A stretch of 64,000 bases of DNA from Pseudomonas fulva (GCF_023517795.1 NZ_CP082928.1:4154001-4218000), one strand, 5' to 3'; positions 40,722 through 51,876 are shown, counted from the first letter of the stretch. Notes: generated by a model from the sequence alone, not told the origin. Numbers and translations are program-made.

Positions 40722-41038
40722 CCAGCATGACAATACATGTAGCAAAAGAATTTACGAAGCTGCCCTGCGTTCGTCTTCGAGATGATGGTAAAAAGTCGGG
40801 TGAGGAGTTTCGTGAGGATATATTGCTTCCTGCTCTAAAGCGGAACGATAAGGTTGTGGTCGATCTGAACGGCGTATTAACCTTGGGTTCTTCTTTTTTG
40901 GAAGAGACTTTTGGAGGCTTAGTTCGTAAAGGCTACTTTACAGCCAAAGAGCTTAAATCTAGGTTGGAGATAAAGTTTCAGGTCGATAGTTATGTTAAAG
41001 AATGCTGGGACTATGTCGGCGCCGCTCGCAAGGAATAA
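40718..41038 (+). CDS. STAS-like DUF4325 protein, cassette gene 2
   Basis: A small protein of 106 residues: EEFREDILLPALKRNDKVVVDLNGVLTLGSSFLEETFGGLVRKGYF has the pattern of DUF4325, a STAS-related domain in which a buried strand (VVVDLNGV) is followed by a SSFLEETF helix-cap. STAS proteins are phosphorylated or bound by RsbW-like kinases. The SSF/S position would be the place of modification by analogy; this is inference. It is coupled to gene 1 by ATGA and followed by gene 3 after two bases. Confidence 0.75.
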   Translation: MTSMTIHVAKEFTKLPCVRLRDDGKKSGEEFREDILLPALKRNDKVVVDLNGVLTLGSSFLEETFGGLVRKGYFTAKELKSRLEIKFQVDSYVKECWDYVGAARKE

Positions 41039-41040
41039 AT

Positions 41041-41523
41041 ATGGAGTTCAAGGATTGGGCAGAGTTGGCGCGTTGGGTTGTGCCACTGTTGGTATTAATA
41101 TTGGGTTGGTCGGTAGTTTCGCGTGGTAATGATCGGCGCGAGACCCGGAAAGAAATCAGGCAATTCATTGATCGTACAATTGTCTCTGTAGAGAACATTC
41201 GAAATAATACAATCGAATGTCTGACTCAAGCCGATGGGCCTAAGTCTAAACGCTTAGAGCTTTCGATTGATCCGGAGTTGCTGCAGATGGAAAAGTCTCT
41301 ATCTCTGCTTAATTTGAAGTGTGCGGGAAAAGCTGTCGATGGACGTGCTTTGAGGCAAGCTGTTTCCGATAATGGTGTTTATCGAGTTGCTAATCGCGAC
41401 AAGCTAAGTATGGATCATCGCGTTTTAGCTAATATTAATCTTAACGCTGCCGAGTTAATTGCAAGTCTGGAAGAGGCTTACCGAGATACATATCAAAAGG
41501 AGCGATTCTTTCGAATTGGCTGA
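41041..41523 (+). CDS. Single-pass membrane protein, cassette gene 3
   Basis: A protein of 160 residues from ATG 41041 with AAGGA upstream. One N-terminal membrane helix (LARWVVPLLVLILGWSVVS) is followed by a mostly helical charged domain (about residues 30-155) without cysteines forming a metal site or obvious catalytic motif. It is transcribed with genes 1 and 2 and is the likely effector or membrane sensor of the set. I recognise no family. The AT-rich base composition matches the other two genes. Confidence 0.72.
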   Translation: MEFKDWAELARWVVPLLVLILGWSVVSRGNDRRETRKEIRQFIDRTIVSVENIRNNTIECLTQADGPKSKRLELSIDPELLQMEKSLSLLNLKCAGKAVDGRALRQAVSDNGVYRVANRDKLSMDHRVLANINLNAAELIASLEEAYRDTYQKERFFRIG

Positions 41524-41572
41524 TCGGTTTAACTGTTCGCTCGTTTGTTGTAAGGTGCTCGGCCATTGTGAG

Positions 41573-42268
41573 CTACAATAGCGGGCCGTCAATCTGCACT
41601 ATCAGTTCCGGCCCTTTGTTACTCACGTTGCCTACCGCCTTGTCCACTGGATACCACACAAAATGATCAGCCGGAGTGTCGTGGTGCCTGGCCAGATCCT
41701 CCGCCCGCTCGGACAGCAAGCCCGGCTCCAGCCATTCTCTTGCCACATCTGGCGGCAGCACGACAGGTCGCCTGTCGTGTATGTCGACCATCCCCTGATC
41801 GCTGGCTGCGGTGATGATAGCGAAGCCGCCAGCGCCTTCCTCTCCGTCCTGCGGCACGTCGGCAATGCCGGCGAAGAACGCCGGGGCGCCGCCTTTCAGC
41901 CGGATGAAATACGGCTGCTTGACCTTGGGATTGTCCGGGTCTTTCTTCCATTCGTACCAGCCATCCGCCGGAATGATCACGCGCCCCTTCTTCCAGATCG
42001 CGCCCCAGAACCGACTGGTGGCGGCGGTCTCGATGCGCGCGTTGATCGCGGGCGGCCGCTTGCCGTCCGCCCAGTGCGGGGCGTAGCCCCATTGGGTTCG
42101 GGTCGCATGCGTGCCCAAATCATCTTGATGCAACAGCAGGACGCGGGACTGTGGCGCCACGTTGTAGCGGGCCAGGGGCTCGTTCGACCAATCGCCCTCG
42201 AGCAGACCCAGCTGTAGAGCCTTCGCGTACTCGTCGACAGTTCGGTACTGCGTGAATCGTCCGCACAT
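41573..42268 (-). CDS. SRAP-family abasic-site protein (YedK/HMCES-like)
   Basis: A protein of 231 residues that would form a thiazolidine crosslink with abasic sites in single-stranded DNA. Met1 is followed by Cys2, the catalytic cysteine; INARIETA carries the conserved Asn and Glu; IPADGWYEWKK and the active-site His in VDIHDRRPVVL are all present. It is transcribed divergently from the UmuDC-type genes, so the LexA box at 42332-42347 may control both. It is a phage-carried DNA damage protein. Confidence 0.9.
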   Translation of the reverse strand: MCGRFTQYRTVDEYAKALQLGLLEGDWSNEPLARYNVAPQSRVLLLHQDDLGTHATRTQWGYAPHWADGKRPPAINARIETAATSRFWGAIWKKGRVIIPADGWYEWKKDPDNPKVKQPYFIRLKGGAPAFFAGIADVPQDGEEGAGGFAIITAASDQGMVDIHDRRPVVLPPDVAREWLEPGLLSERAEDLARHHDTPADHFVWYPVDKAVGNVSNKGPELIVQIDGPLL

Positions 42269-42324
42269 GAAACCCTCCGGTCGTCAGTTGGCCATCATGA
42301 GTCTTTGACCGCGGCTCGGGTCAT

Positions 42325-42353
42325 TTGGTATCTGTATATGCATACAGTATTAT
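42325..42353 (+). promoter_or_regulatory. SOS promoter with LexA box before umuD-like gene
   Basis: The LexA box CTGTATATGCATACAG (42332-42347) fills the spacer between -35 TTGGTA (42325-42330) and -10 TATTAT (42348-42353), 17 bp apart. A bound LexA would occlude the promoter, so umuDC-like expression should follow DNA damage. SRAP on the opposite strand may share this control. Confidence 0.88.
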
Positions 42354-42368
42354 TCTCAGGTCTCTCTT

Positions 42369-42806
42369 ATGGGCAACGCAACCATCCTCGGCCCAGTGGG
42401 CAGCTCATCCTCCGAGCTGCCTTTTTTTTCCTACCGGGTGCCGGCCGGCTTCCCCAGTCCCGCGCAGGATCACCTCGAGCAGAAAATCTCTCTGGACGAA
42501 GTGCTGGGCATCCACGCGCCTCAGACATACCTGGTGCGGGTTGATGGCGACAGCATGACCGGGGTGGGTATCTTCGACGGTGACGTGGTGGTGGTCGATA
42601 AGTCGCTGGATGCGGTGTCGGGCGACGTGGTAATCGGAGCTGTGAACAGCGAGCCGGTGCTGAAGACCTACATTCGCCGAGGCCAGCAGGTGATTCTCCA
42701 ATCCGAGAATCCGAAATACCCGCCGCGGTACATCCTCGAGGGCGACGAGTTCGAGGTGTGGGGCGTGGTTACCAGCGGCCTGCGGCGGTTGCGCTGCCAT
42801 GCTTGA
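42369..42806 (+). CDS. UmuD-like S24 peptidase (polymerase V subunit)
   Basis: A protein of 145 residues that self-cleaves after RecA contact and then joins the UmuC-like polymerase. The cleavage site is Ala26-Gly27 in VPAGFPSP, the nucleophile Ser62 in GDSMTG and the base Lys99 in VLKTY, all at the same spacing as E. coli UmuD. The start at 42369 has a weak ribosome site (CTCTCTT before it). The gene overlaps umuC-like by eight bases. Confidence 0.92.
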   Translation: MGNATILGPVGSSSSELPFFSYRVPAGFPSPAQDHLEQKISLDEVLGIHAPQTYLVRVDGDSMTGVGIFDGDVVVVDKSLDAVSGDVVIGAVNSEPVLKTYIRRGQQVILQSENPKYPPRYILEGDEFEVWGVVTSGLRRLRCHA

Positions 42807-44073
42807 GCAGGTTGTGGCGCTGATCGACTGCAACTCCTTCTACTGCAGCTGCGAGCGTGTATTCCGGCCTGATCTGCGGCGGGTGCCACTGGTGGTGCTA
42901 AGCAACAACGACGGCTGCGTGATCGCCAGGTCGGCCGATGCCAAGCCGTTCGTGAAAATGGGCGCGCCGTATTTCCAGATCAAGAACGAGCTTCGCCGCC
43001 ACGGCATCGTGCCGTTCAGCAGCAACTATGCGCTGTACGGCGATATGAGCGAGCGGGTCATGACAGTGATTGAGGGCATGGCCCCGGCGGTCGAGGTGTA
43101 CAGCATCGACGAAGCCTTCGCCGACTTGACCGGCATGCCAGGTGACCTCGAGCAGCTCGGCCGCGAGATCCGGGCCCGGGTGCTCAAGTGGACGGGTATC
43201 CCCACCGGCGTCGGAATCGCCGGCACGAAGACCCTGGCCAAGCTGGCAAATCACGCTGCGAAGAAGTGGCAGACGCGAACTGGCGGCGTGGTCGACCTGC
43301 GCGACCCTGATCGGCGCGACAAGGTATTGAGGGTGCTGCCGGTGAGTGACGTGTGGGGTGTTGGCCGGCGAATGACCGAACACCTCAACGCCCAAGGCAT
43401 CAGGACGGCCTGGGATCTGGCCCAGGCTGACGCCTGGACGCTTCGCAAGCAGTTCAGCGTGGTGATCGAGAAGACAGCGCGCGAGCTGCGCGGGACGCCA
43501 TGCCTGACGCTGGATGAGGCAGCACCGCCAAAGAAAGAGATCTGCTCAAGCCGGATGTTCGGCAAGCGCCTGCAGGACATCGAGTCGATTCGCCAGGCCG
43601 TGGCGACCTACACCGCCACCGCGTGCGAGAAGCTGCGGGCGCAGCAGTCTGTGTGCCGGCAGATCCGCGTCGGCGTGCGCACGGGCATGCACAATCCAGA
43701 GGAAGCGAAGTACGCCAAGGGCGTGACGCTGCAGCTGCCCTGGGCGACTGACGACACCCGCATGATCACTCATTATGCGATGCACGCCTTGGAGCAGGCC
43801 TACCGAGCCGGTTACTGGTACAGCAAGGCCGAGGTGATGCTGCTCGACCTCTGCCAGCGAACCGAGATCACCGGCGACCTATTTGCGCCTCAGCAGTCAG
43901 CCGAATCTACGCGCGTAATGGCGGTGCTGGACGAGATCAACGCCAGGTGGGGCAGGGGAACGCTACGGCCGGGACGGGTGGAGCTTCAGCCGGAGTGGGG
44001 TATGCGGCGGGAGATGATGAGCCAGAGCTTTACGACGAAGCTTGATCAGTTGTGGACGATTGGCGGTAAGTAG
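42799..44073 (+). CDS. UmuC-like Y-family DNA polymerase V catalytic subunit
   Basis: A translesion polymerase of 424 residues. Metal ligands are Asp10 (ALIDCNSFY) and Asp104-Glu105 (YSIDEAF). GIPTGVGIAGTKTLAKLAN is the thumb helix-hairpin-helix region, and DVWGVGRRMTEHL a second DNA-binding hairpin. The C-terminus MMSQSFTTKLDQLWTI is typical of UmuC. As a prophage-encoded RulB-type polymerase it would raise damage-induced mutagenesis. It is the last phage gene before the attachment region. Confidence 0.93.
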   Translation: MLEQVVALIDCNSFYCSCERVFRPDLRRVPLVVLSNNDGCVIARSADAKPFVKMGAPYFQIKNELRRHGIVPFSSNYALYGDMSERVMTVIEGMAPAVEVYSIDEAFADLTGMPGDLEQLGREIRARVLKWTGIPTGVGIAGTKTLAKLANHAAKKWQTRTGGVVDLRDPDRRDKVLRVLPVSDVWGVGRRMTEHLNAQGIRTAWDLAQADAWTLRKQFSVVIEKTARELRGTPCLTLDEAAPPKKEICSSRMFGKRLQDIESIRQAVATYTATACEKLRAQQSVCRQIRVGVRTGMHNPEEAKYAKGVTLQLPWATDDTRMITHYAMHALEQAYRAGYWYSKAEVMLLDLCQRTEITGDLFAPQQSAESTRVMAVLDEINARWGRGTLRPGRVELQPEWGMRREMMSQSFTTKLDQLWTIGGK

Positions 44074-44185
44074 CCAAGCTCACGAGCTTGTACAATGCCG
44101 TCGGAGGCGGCATGGAGCTACCGTTCGTCGGAAGCTGGTGAGCGCGGTGTGGGGCTGATTTTGCGTGAATCTCAGTTGCCGCTAA

Positions 44186-44206
44186 TGCGGGTATTGGTGC
44201 GGGTAT
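44186..44206. repeat. TGCGGGTAT direct repeats, candidate attachment-region arm sites
   Basis: TGCGGGTAT occurs twice, 12 bp apart (44186-44194 and 44198-44206), in the non-coding stretch between the umuC-like gene and dinB. Paired repeats of this kind are common near attachment cores of tyrosine integrases. Two hairpins (AAGCTC/GAGCTT at 44077-44090, ATGCCG/CGGCAT at 44096-44114) lie a little upstream. The core itself cannot be found without the left end. Confidence 0.5.
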
Positions 44207-44244
44207 CAAATCATTTGTTGTTTATGAAAGCCCAATAAAATCAA

Positions 44245-45321
44245 ATGGATAAGAAGCAAAGGAAGATCGTCCACATCGATTGCGATGCCTTCTATGCGTC
44301 GGTCGAGATGCGCGACAACCCGGCGCTGGCCGACAAACCCATGGCCGTTGGCGGCTCGGCCGATCGGCGCGGGGTGATCGCCACCTGCAACTACGAGGCG
44401 CGGGCCTACGGTGTGCGCTCGGCCATGGCCTCGGGGCATGCGCTGAAGCTGTGCCCGGACCTGCTGATCGTCAAACCACGTTTCGACGTCTACCGCGCGG
44501 TGTCCCGGGAGATCCACGGAATCTTTCGCGACTACACCGACCAGATCGAGCCGTTGTCCCTGGACGAGGCCTTTCTCGACGTTTCCCATTGCGAGCACTT
44601 CGGTGGCAGCGCCACGCGTATCGCCCAGGATATCCGCCGACGGGTGTCCAGTGACCTGCATATCACCGTGTCCGCCGGGGTGGCGCCCAACAAGTTCCTG
44701 GCCAAGATCGCCAGCGACTGGCGCAAGCCCAACGGCATCTTCGTGATCACCCCGGATCAGGTCGAGGATTTCGTGGCCGAGCTGCCGGTCAACAAGCTGC
44801 ACGGGGTCGGCAAGGTCACCGCGGACAAGCTCAGCCGCCTGGGCATACGTACCTGCCGTGATCTGCGCGAGTGGAACAAGCTGCGCCTGGTGCGCGAGTT
44901 CGGCAGCTTTGGCGAGCGGCTGTGGAGCCTGGCCCATGGCATCGACGAGCGGGTGGTGCAGACCGACAGCCGCCGCCAGTCGATGAGCGTGGAGAACACC
45001 TACGATCAGGATCTGCCGGACCTGCAGGCCTGCCTGGCGCAGCTGCCGGCCTTGCTGGAAGAACTGGAGCGACGCATGACGCGCCTGGATGGCAGCTATC
45101 GGGCGGGCAAGCCCTTTGTCAAGATCAAGTTCCACGACTTCACCCAGACCACCCTGGAACAGGCCGGTGCGGCGCGGGACCTGGAAAGCTATCGCCTGTT
45201 GCTGACCAGTGCCCATGCCCGGGGCAATCGGCCCGTGCGGTTACTCGGTGTTGGCGTGCGGTTGCTGGATTTGCGCGGCAAGCACGAACAGCTGGATCTG
45301 TTCACACCGTCCGAACGGTAG
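44245..45321 (+). CDS. dinB: DNA polymerase IV
   Basis: A Y-family translesion polymerase of 358 residues, the chromosomal counterpart to the phage polymerase just upstream. Asp12 (HIDCDAFYASVE) and Asp107-Glu108 (LSLDEAF) bind the metals; GVAPNKFLAKIASDW and KLHGVGKVTADKL are the thumb and hairpin motifs. The C-terminal QLDLF tail fits the beta-clamp binding motif. No ribosome site is strong before the ATG and no LexA box is visible in the 170 bases upstream, possibly because the prophage separated it from its own promoter. Confidence 0.95.
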   Translation: MDKKQRKIVHIDCDAFYASVEMRDNPALADKPMAVGGSADRRGVIATCNYEARAYGVRSAMASGHALKLCPDLLIVKPRFDVYRAVSREIHGIFRDYTDQIEPLSLDEAFLDVSHCEHFGGSATRIAQDIRRRVSSDLHITVSAGVAPNKFLAKIASDWRKPNGIFVITPDQVEDFVAELPVNKLHGVGKVTADKLSRLGIRTCRDLREWNKLRLVREFGSFGERLWSLAHGIDERVVQTDSRRQSMSVENTYDQDLPDLQACLAQLPALLEELERRMTRLDGSYRAGKPFVKIKFHDFTQTTLEQAGAARDLESYRLLLTSAHARGNRPVRLLGVGVRLLDLRGKHEQLDLFTPSER

Positions 45322-45327
45322 AACGAG

Positions 45328-45363
45328 GACGGCCAGGTGGGCTGGGCAGCCCGCCTGGCCGTC
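45328..45363. terminator. Bidirectional hairpin between dinB and META gene
   Basis: GACGGCCAGG and GGGCTG pair with CAGCCC and CCTGGCCGTC to form a stem of about 17 bp with a two-base loop. It lies between convergent genes, so it likely ends both transcripts, though the T-run is missing. Confidence 0.68.
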
Positions 45364-45370
45364 GGGCAGC

Positions 45371-45772
45371 CTACTCGTCAGGCCACAGGCGGATCGGTTT
45401 GCCGCTGGCCGGCCACAGGCGCAGTTGCTCGATGGGCGATATATCCCAGCGCTCGATGGTCGTCAGGCTCTGCAGAAAGCGGTTTTCCTGTTCCATCAGT
45501 GCCGGCGCGCACAGTTTGCGGGTGCTGCCGGCGTTACCGAAGGTCAGCTTGTCGCCGTCACGCTGATAGCTGGCGAACCAGTGGTTGCAGCCGGCATTGC
45601 CGTAGGCGCGGCCGTCTTCGCCAAGGATGATGGTCAGATGGCTGTTGTCGATCAGCGGTCGCTCGCCTATCCATTCCACGCGGTAGGTGCGCTCGTTTTC
45701 CAGCTGCACGGGTTTTGCCGCGCAGCCAGCCAGGGCTGCAGCGAGCAGACCAAGGGCGAGAAGCGGTTTCAT
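45371..45772 (-). CDS. META/HslJ-domain lipoprotein
   Basis: A 133-residue envelope lipoprotein: signal PLLALGLLAAALAGC with lipobox LAGC (Cys17). The META-type domain shows YRVEWIGERPL, then DGRAYGNAGCNHWFASYQ, the family's N-G-C-N signature, and LCAPALMEQENRFLQSL. HslJ proteins are linked to heat or antibiotic tolerance in the outer membrane; the precise function is unknown. It shares an A with the stop of the upstream gene (TGATG). Confidence 0.85.
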   Translation of the reverse strand: MKPLLALGLLAAALAGCAAKPVQLENERTYRVEWIGERPLIDNSHLTIILGEDGRAYGNAGCNHWFASYQRDGDKLTFGNAGSTRKLCAPALMEQENRFLQSLTTIERWDISPIEQLRLWPASGKPIRLWPDE

Positions 45773-46209
45773 CAGGCCTCCTTTTTAATACACGCAGGGC
45801 ACAAGTGCTTGTCCTGCTGTTTGCGCCAGCCCAGCTCGGCAAGGCGGGCGTCGGCGGCTGGCGTCTGGGCTTTTTTGCCCAGTGCACTGTCGACCGCGAA
45901 TTCGAAGTCCAGTTGCCTGGCGCAGCTGTCGCAGGTGACCTGCCAGTTGAAGATCGACAGCTCGGTGAACGCCGGCCCGTGGGCGACGGCGACCCATTGG
46001 CCGGGCGGGTTGATCAGGTGACGGACCTTGTCGACCTGCAGGCGCATGCTCAGGTCGCGGCTGCCCTTGAGGCTGACGACCAGGGTGTCGCTGCCCTTGA
46101 TCGAACCGCCGTTGCCGGTGACCTGGTAGCGGCCGGGAGCCAGGGCGCGGCACTCGATCAGGGTGTGTTCGGGGTTGAGCAGGTTGTAGCGAAAATCGTG
46201 TTCGGCCAT
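45772..46209 (-). CDS. Conserved hypothetical protein with zinc-ribbon-like cysteines
   Basis: A 145-residue protein starting at 46209, with GGAGG ahead of the ATG. The middle contains VTCDSCARQLDF and the end HLCPACIKKEA, together four cysteines in CxxC pairs that could hold zinc. It is otherwise beta-rich and soluble. I recognise it as a common Pseudomonas protein without a known role. It is transcribed with the lipoprotein. Confidence 0.7.
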   Translation of the reverse strand: MAEHDFRYNLLNPEHTLIECRALAPGRYQVTGNGGSIKGSDTLVVSLKGSRDLSMRLQVDKVRHLINPPGQWVAVAHGPAFTELSIFNWQVTCDSCARQLDFEFAVDSALGKKAQTPAADARLAELGWRKQQDKHLCPACIKKEA

Positions 46210-46301
46210 GGGTCCTCCGGGTAAGGACGGCATTCTAGCAGGGCCTGACAGCGGAGGGCGGACGGCGACGCCCGGGGTCAGCCCGACGTCGCAGTGAAGC
46301 A

Positions 46302-46920
46302 TCAGGCAGCGGGAAAGATGTCCCGCAAGGCGGCGCGATAGAGATCGAATGCCGCCACGGCGCCGCCGACGGCTTCTTCACGCTGGTTTTCGCTCAGCGC
46401 CAGGCCGTCGAGCAGGGCGACGAACTGGCGCCAGTGCAGGCCGCGGCCATCCGGGTGGGCGGCCAGGTGGCGGGCACCCTTTTCAGCGCTGAGGCCGATC
46501 TGCTGGCCTTGTTTGAACAGAAAGGCGGCGCCCAGGTTGGACCCCTCGCAGCAGTACAGCCAGCCCAGAGCAGCGTGGGCGCTGGGCGGCGCCACAGCGG
46601 CGGGCGTGGGCGGGTGGGGCAGGCCCAGGTCGCTAAGATCGGCACGCACCGCTTCGAAGCGGGGCAGTTCGCGCAAGCCCGGCAGCAGGCGATTGAGCTC
46701 GATATCGTCGTACAGCCCACCGAGGGCGCCATGGAAGCGGTGCTGCAGGCGCAGGAAGCAGCCATAACGCGCGAGGCTCTCGAAGGGCCGCGACTGCATC
46801 ACCAGCGTATCGACACTGTCGTGATCACGGCGGGTGCCGGCTTTCAGGCGCTTGCTCAGCGGCAGTTGCTCAGGCGCCGTCGCCAGCACGGTTGCCGCGC
46901 GCGCTAGCGATGCCTCGCCC

Positions 46921-46934
<14 letters not shown>
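46302..46934 (-). CDS. Heme oxygenase (HemO/BphO family)
   Basis: A protein of 210 residues that opens heme to biliverdin, iron and CO. The N-terminal helix LSKRLKAGTRRDHDSVDTL has the proximal His; LGWLYCCEGSNLGAAFLFKQ is the distal helix with the family's glycine-containing bend, and GARHLAAHPDGRGLHWRQFV follows as in HemO. It overlaps the end of gacS by 14 bases, so the two are probably cotranscribed. It may serve iron release from heme or supply biliverdin to a bacteriophytochrome; no phytochrome or heme transport gene lies in the window. Confidence 0.85.
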
Positions 46935-49674
<2,740 letters not shown>

Positions 49675-49808
49675 GCAATGCCCCCTTTCGACGATGCCGG
49701 CCAGTGTAGCGATTCCGGCCGGGTGACGCTTGCCCGTCGTAAGGCGGGTTACGGGGCCCCATGCAATAGGTAGAATCGCTCGCATTCGCTTTTCAGAGCC
49801 ACATTGCC

Positions 49809-50516
49809 ATGACGTCCTCAACTATCCCCGCCACCCGAATTCTCGCGGTCGAAGACGACCCGGCCCTGGCCTCCCACCTGCAGGCCCACCTGCAGGGCAG
49901 CGGCTTCGAGGTGACCCTCAGCCACGACGGCAGCGAAGGCCTGCGTCTGGCCCAGGAGCAGCACTTCGATCTGATCCTCATGGACATCCTGCTGCCTGGC
50001 AGCAATGGCCTGGACGTGCTGCAGCGCCTGCGCGAACAGCGCCATGTGCCGGTCATCCTGATGTCCGCCCTGGGCGCCGAGCAGGATCGCATCGCCGGTT
50101 TCAGCAAGGGCGCCGACGACTACCTGCCCAAGCCGTTCAGCCTGGGCGAGCTCAGCGTGCGTATCGAGGCCATCCTGCGCCGGGTCGCCTACGAGCGCCG
50201 TGGCCAGCCGCCGCTGCAGGCTGATGCGCTGACCTTTCATGAAGATCGCTGCGACGTCTGCCATGAAGGGCAGTGGGCCATGCTCACCTCTACCGAGTAC
50301 CGCCTGCTGGAAACCTTTTCCCGGCACGCTGAGGAAGTGCTCAGCAAGGCCTTCCTTTATCAGCACGTGCTGCATCGCGGTTATTCCCAGCACGACCGCA
50401 GCCTGGATATGCACGTCAGCAACGTGCGCCGCAAGCTCAAGGGCATCGCCTACAACGGCAAGCGCCTGGAGTCGGTGTGGGGCAAGGGTTACGTGCTGAC
50501 GGCCCGGGAAGCCTGA
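49809..50516 (+). CDS. pfeR: OmpR-family response regulator, PfeR-like
   Basis: A response regulator of 235 residues. The receiver has Asp59 (LILMDILLPG) and Lys108 (YLPKPF); the winged-helix output domain includes LTSTEYRLLETFSRH and SLDMHVSNVRRKLK. It sits just ahead of the sensor gene pfeS and the receptor gene pfeA, as in P. aeruginosa, where PfeR activates pfeA when enterobactin is present. The start lies in the divergent promoter region shared with gacS. Confidence 0.85.
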   Translation: MTSSTIPATRILAVEDDPALASHLQAHLQGSGFEVTLSHDGSEGLRLAQEQHFDLILMDILLPGSNGLDVLQRLREQRHVPVILMSALGAEQDRIAGFSKGADDYLPKPFSLGELSVRIEAILRRVAYERRGQPPLQADALTFHEDRCDVCHEGQWAMLTSTEYRLLETFSRHAEEVLSKAFLYQHVLHRGYSQHDRSLDMHVSNVRRKLKGIAYNGKRLESVWGKGYVLTAREA

Positions 50517-50517
50517 G

Positions 50518-51873
50518 GTGCCGGGGTGGCATTCGCTGTTCTGGAAGCTGATCGTCGGCCTGGCGCTGTTCTGCCTGCTGACCGTCAGCATGCACCTGGA
50601 TCTGGAACGACGGGTGTACGACTCGATGTCTACGCTGTCCCCGCGCAGCCAGCAGGAGCTGAGCGTCATCGCCGGCGAGGCGGAAGCGGCCTGGCGTGAG
50701 CGCGGTCGCGATGGCCTGGACGAGTTTCTGCACGACTTCTACCAGCGTGAGCAGGTCTGGGTCGTGGTGGTGGACCAGCATCAGCGGTCGTTGTCTTCCT
50801 GCCCGCTGAGTGACGAGGAGGCGCTGCGCCTGAGCTTCGTGCGCCGGCTCGATCAGAAGGTCGGCCGTCCCGGTGGGCAGCCGGTGTTCTACATCCCGTT
50901 CAGCGACGGGCAGGCACGCCTGGTGCTGGAGTTGCCGCCGCGCCTGGATCCGCGCAACGCCCGGCCGATATGGGATTTCCTGCTGCACAGCGTCTTGCCC
51001 GCCTGCCTGGCCATCCTCCTGGGCACCCTGTTGTATCGCTGGCTTATCGCGCCTCTGGTGATCCTGCGCCGCCAGGCCAACAGCCTCAGCGCGGGGGACC
51101 TGAGTGCCCGGGTCGGCCCGCCGGTGGCGGCCCGCAAGGACGAACTGGGCGAGCTGGGCCGCGCCTTCGACCATATGGCCGAGCGCCTGCAGGGCACCGT
51201 GGTGTATCAGCGGCGCCTGCTGCGCGACCTGTCCCACGAGCTGCGCACGCCGCTGAGCCGCCTGCGCGTGGCCAGTGACGGCGAGAGCGACCCGCAGGTG
51301 CTGCGCCAGCGCCTCGACCGGGAAATCACCATCATGCAGACCCTGGTGGAGAACTCCCTGGAGCTGGCCTGGCTGGATTCCGAGCGCCCGCAGTTCGCTC
51401 GCGAGCCGATCCGGGTGCTGCAGCTCTGGGACATGCTGGTCGAGGATGCCTGTTTCGAGGCCGCCTGGCCCAGCGAGCGTCTGCTGTTCGAGGTCGATGA
51501 AGACTGCACGGTGTACGCCAACCTGACCAGCCTGGCCCAGGCCCTGGAAAACCTGCTGCGCAACGCCATTCGCCACTCACCGGCCACGGGGCAGGTGCGC
51601 CTGACGGGCGTGCGGGAAGACGATTGCTGGCACCTGTGCCTGATCGACGAGGGCCCCGGTATCGAGGCGCGCTACCTGGAAACCATTTTCGAGCCCTTCG
51701 CCCGGCTCGACAGCGCGCGCCCGGGCGACGGCGGCTTCGGCCTTGGCCTGAGCATCGCCCGCAGCGCCATCGCCCTGCAGGGTGGTCGGCTGTGGGCCCA
51801 GAGTCCGCCCGGCAGCGGGCTGCAGATGCACCTGCTGCTACCGGCGGCCGAGGTGCAGGTGCAAAGTGTATAG
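50518..51873 (+). CDS. pfeS: Sensor histidine kinase, PfeS-like
   Basis: A kinase of 451 residues: a membrane helix (LIVGLALFCLLTVSM, 11-25), a periplasmic sensor of about 140 residues, a second helix (LLHSVLPACLAILLGTLLY), HAMP, and HisKA with His240 in LSHELRTPLSRLR. An HATPase domain has NLLRNAIRHSP and GEG-type boxes (DEGPGIE, GGFGLGLSIAR). It would sense ferric enterobactin status and phosphorylate PfeR. The start is GTG 50518, one base after the pfeR stop. Confidence 0.85.
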   Translation: MPGWHSLFWKLIVGLALFCLLTVSMHLDLERRVYDSMSTLSPRSQQELSVIAGEAEAAWRERGRDGLDEFLHDFYQREQVWVVVVDQHQRSLSSCPLSDEEALRLSFVRRLDQKVGRPGGQPVFYIPFSDGQARLVLELPPRLDPRNARPIWDFLLHSVLPACLAILLGTLLYRWLIAPLVILRRQANSLSAGDLSARVGPPVAARKDELGELGRAFDHMAERLQGTVVYQRRLLRDLSHELRTPLSRLRVASDGESDPQVLRQRLDREITIMQTLVENSLELAWLDSERPQFAREPIRVLQLWDMLVEDACFEAAWPSERLLFEVDEDCTVYANLTSLAQALENLLRNAIRHSPATGQVRLTGVREDDCWHLCLIDEGPGIEARYLETIFEPFARLDSARPGDGGFGLGLSIARSAIALQGGRLWAQSPPGSGLQMHLLLPAAEVQVQSV

Positions 51874-51876
51874 TCT

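Larger units (their letters stand above)
1..44240. mobile_element. Lambda-like (siphovirus-type) prophage, left end outside window
   Basis: A continuous phage genome: leftward early operon, CI/Cro switch, rightward early operon, replication genes, holins, terminase, head, tail, lysis and an accessory right end. The head genes follow the lambda order (Nu1, A, W, B, C with nested scaffold, D, E, FII, Z, U-like). No integrase is visible; by analogy with lambda it should lie left of position 1, downstream of the leftward operon. The right boundary is inferred to lie between the umuC-like gene (ends 44073) and chromosomal dinB (starts 44245). Most modules look intact; the one clearly broken gene is the adenine methylase at 38722-39515. 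Confidence 0.93.

Noticed and set aside
44077..44114. Two hairpins after the umuC-like gene as a terminator
   Set aside because: Neither is followed by a T-run; kept only as part of the attachment-region description.
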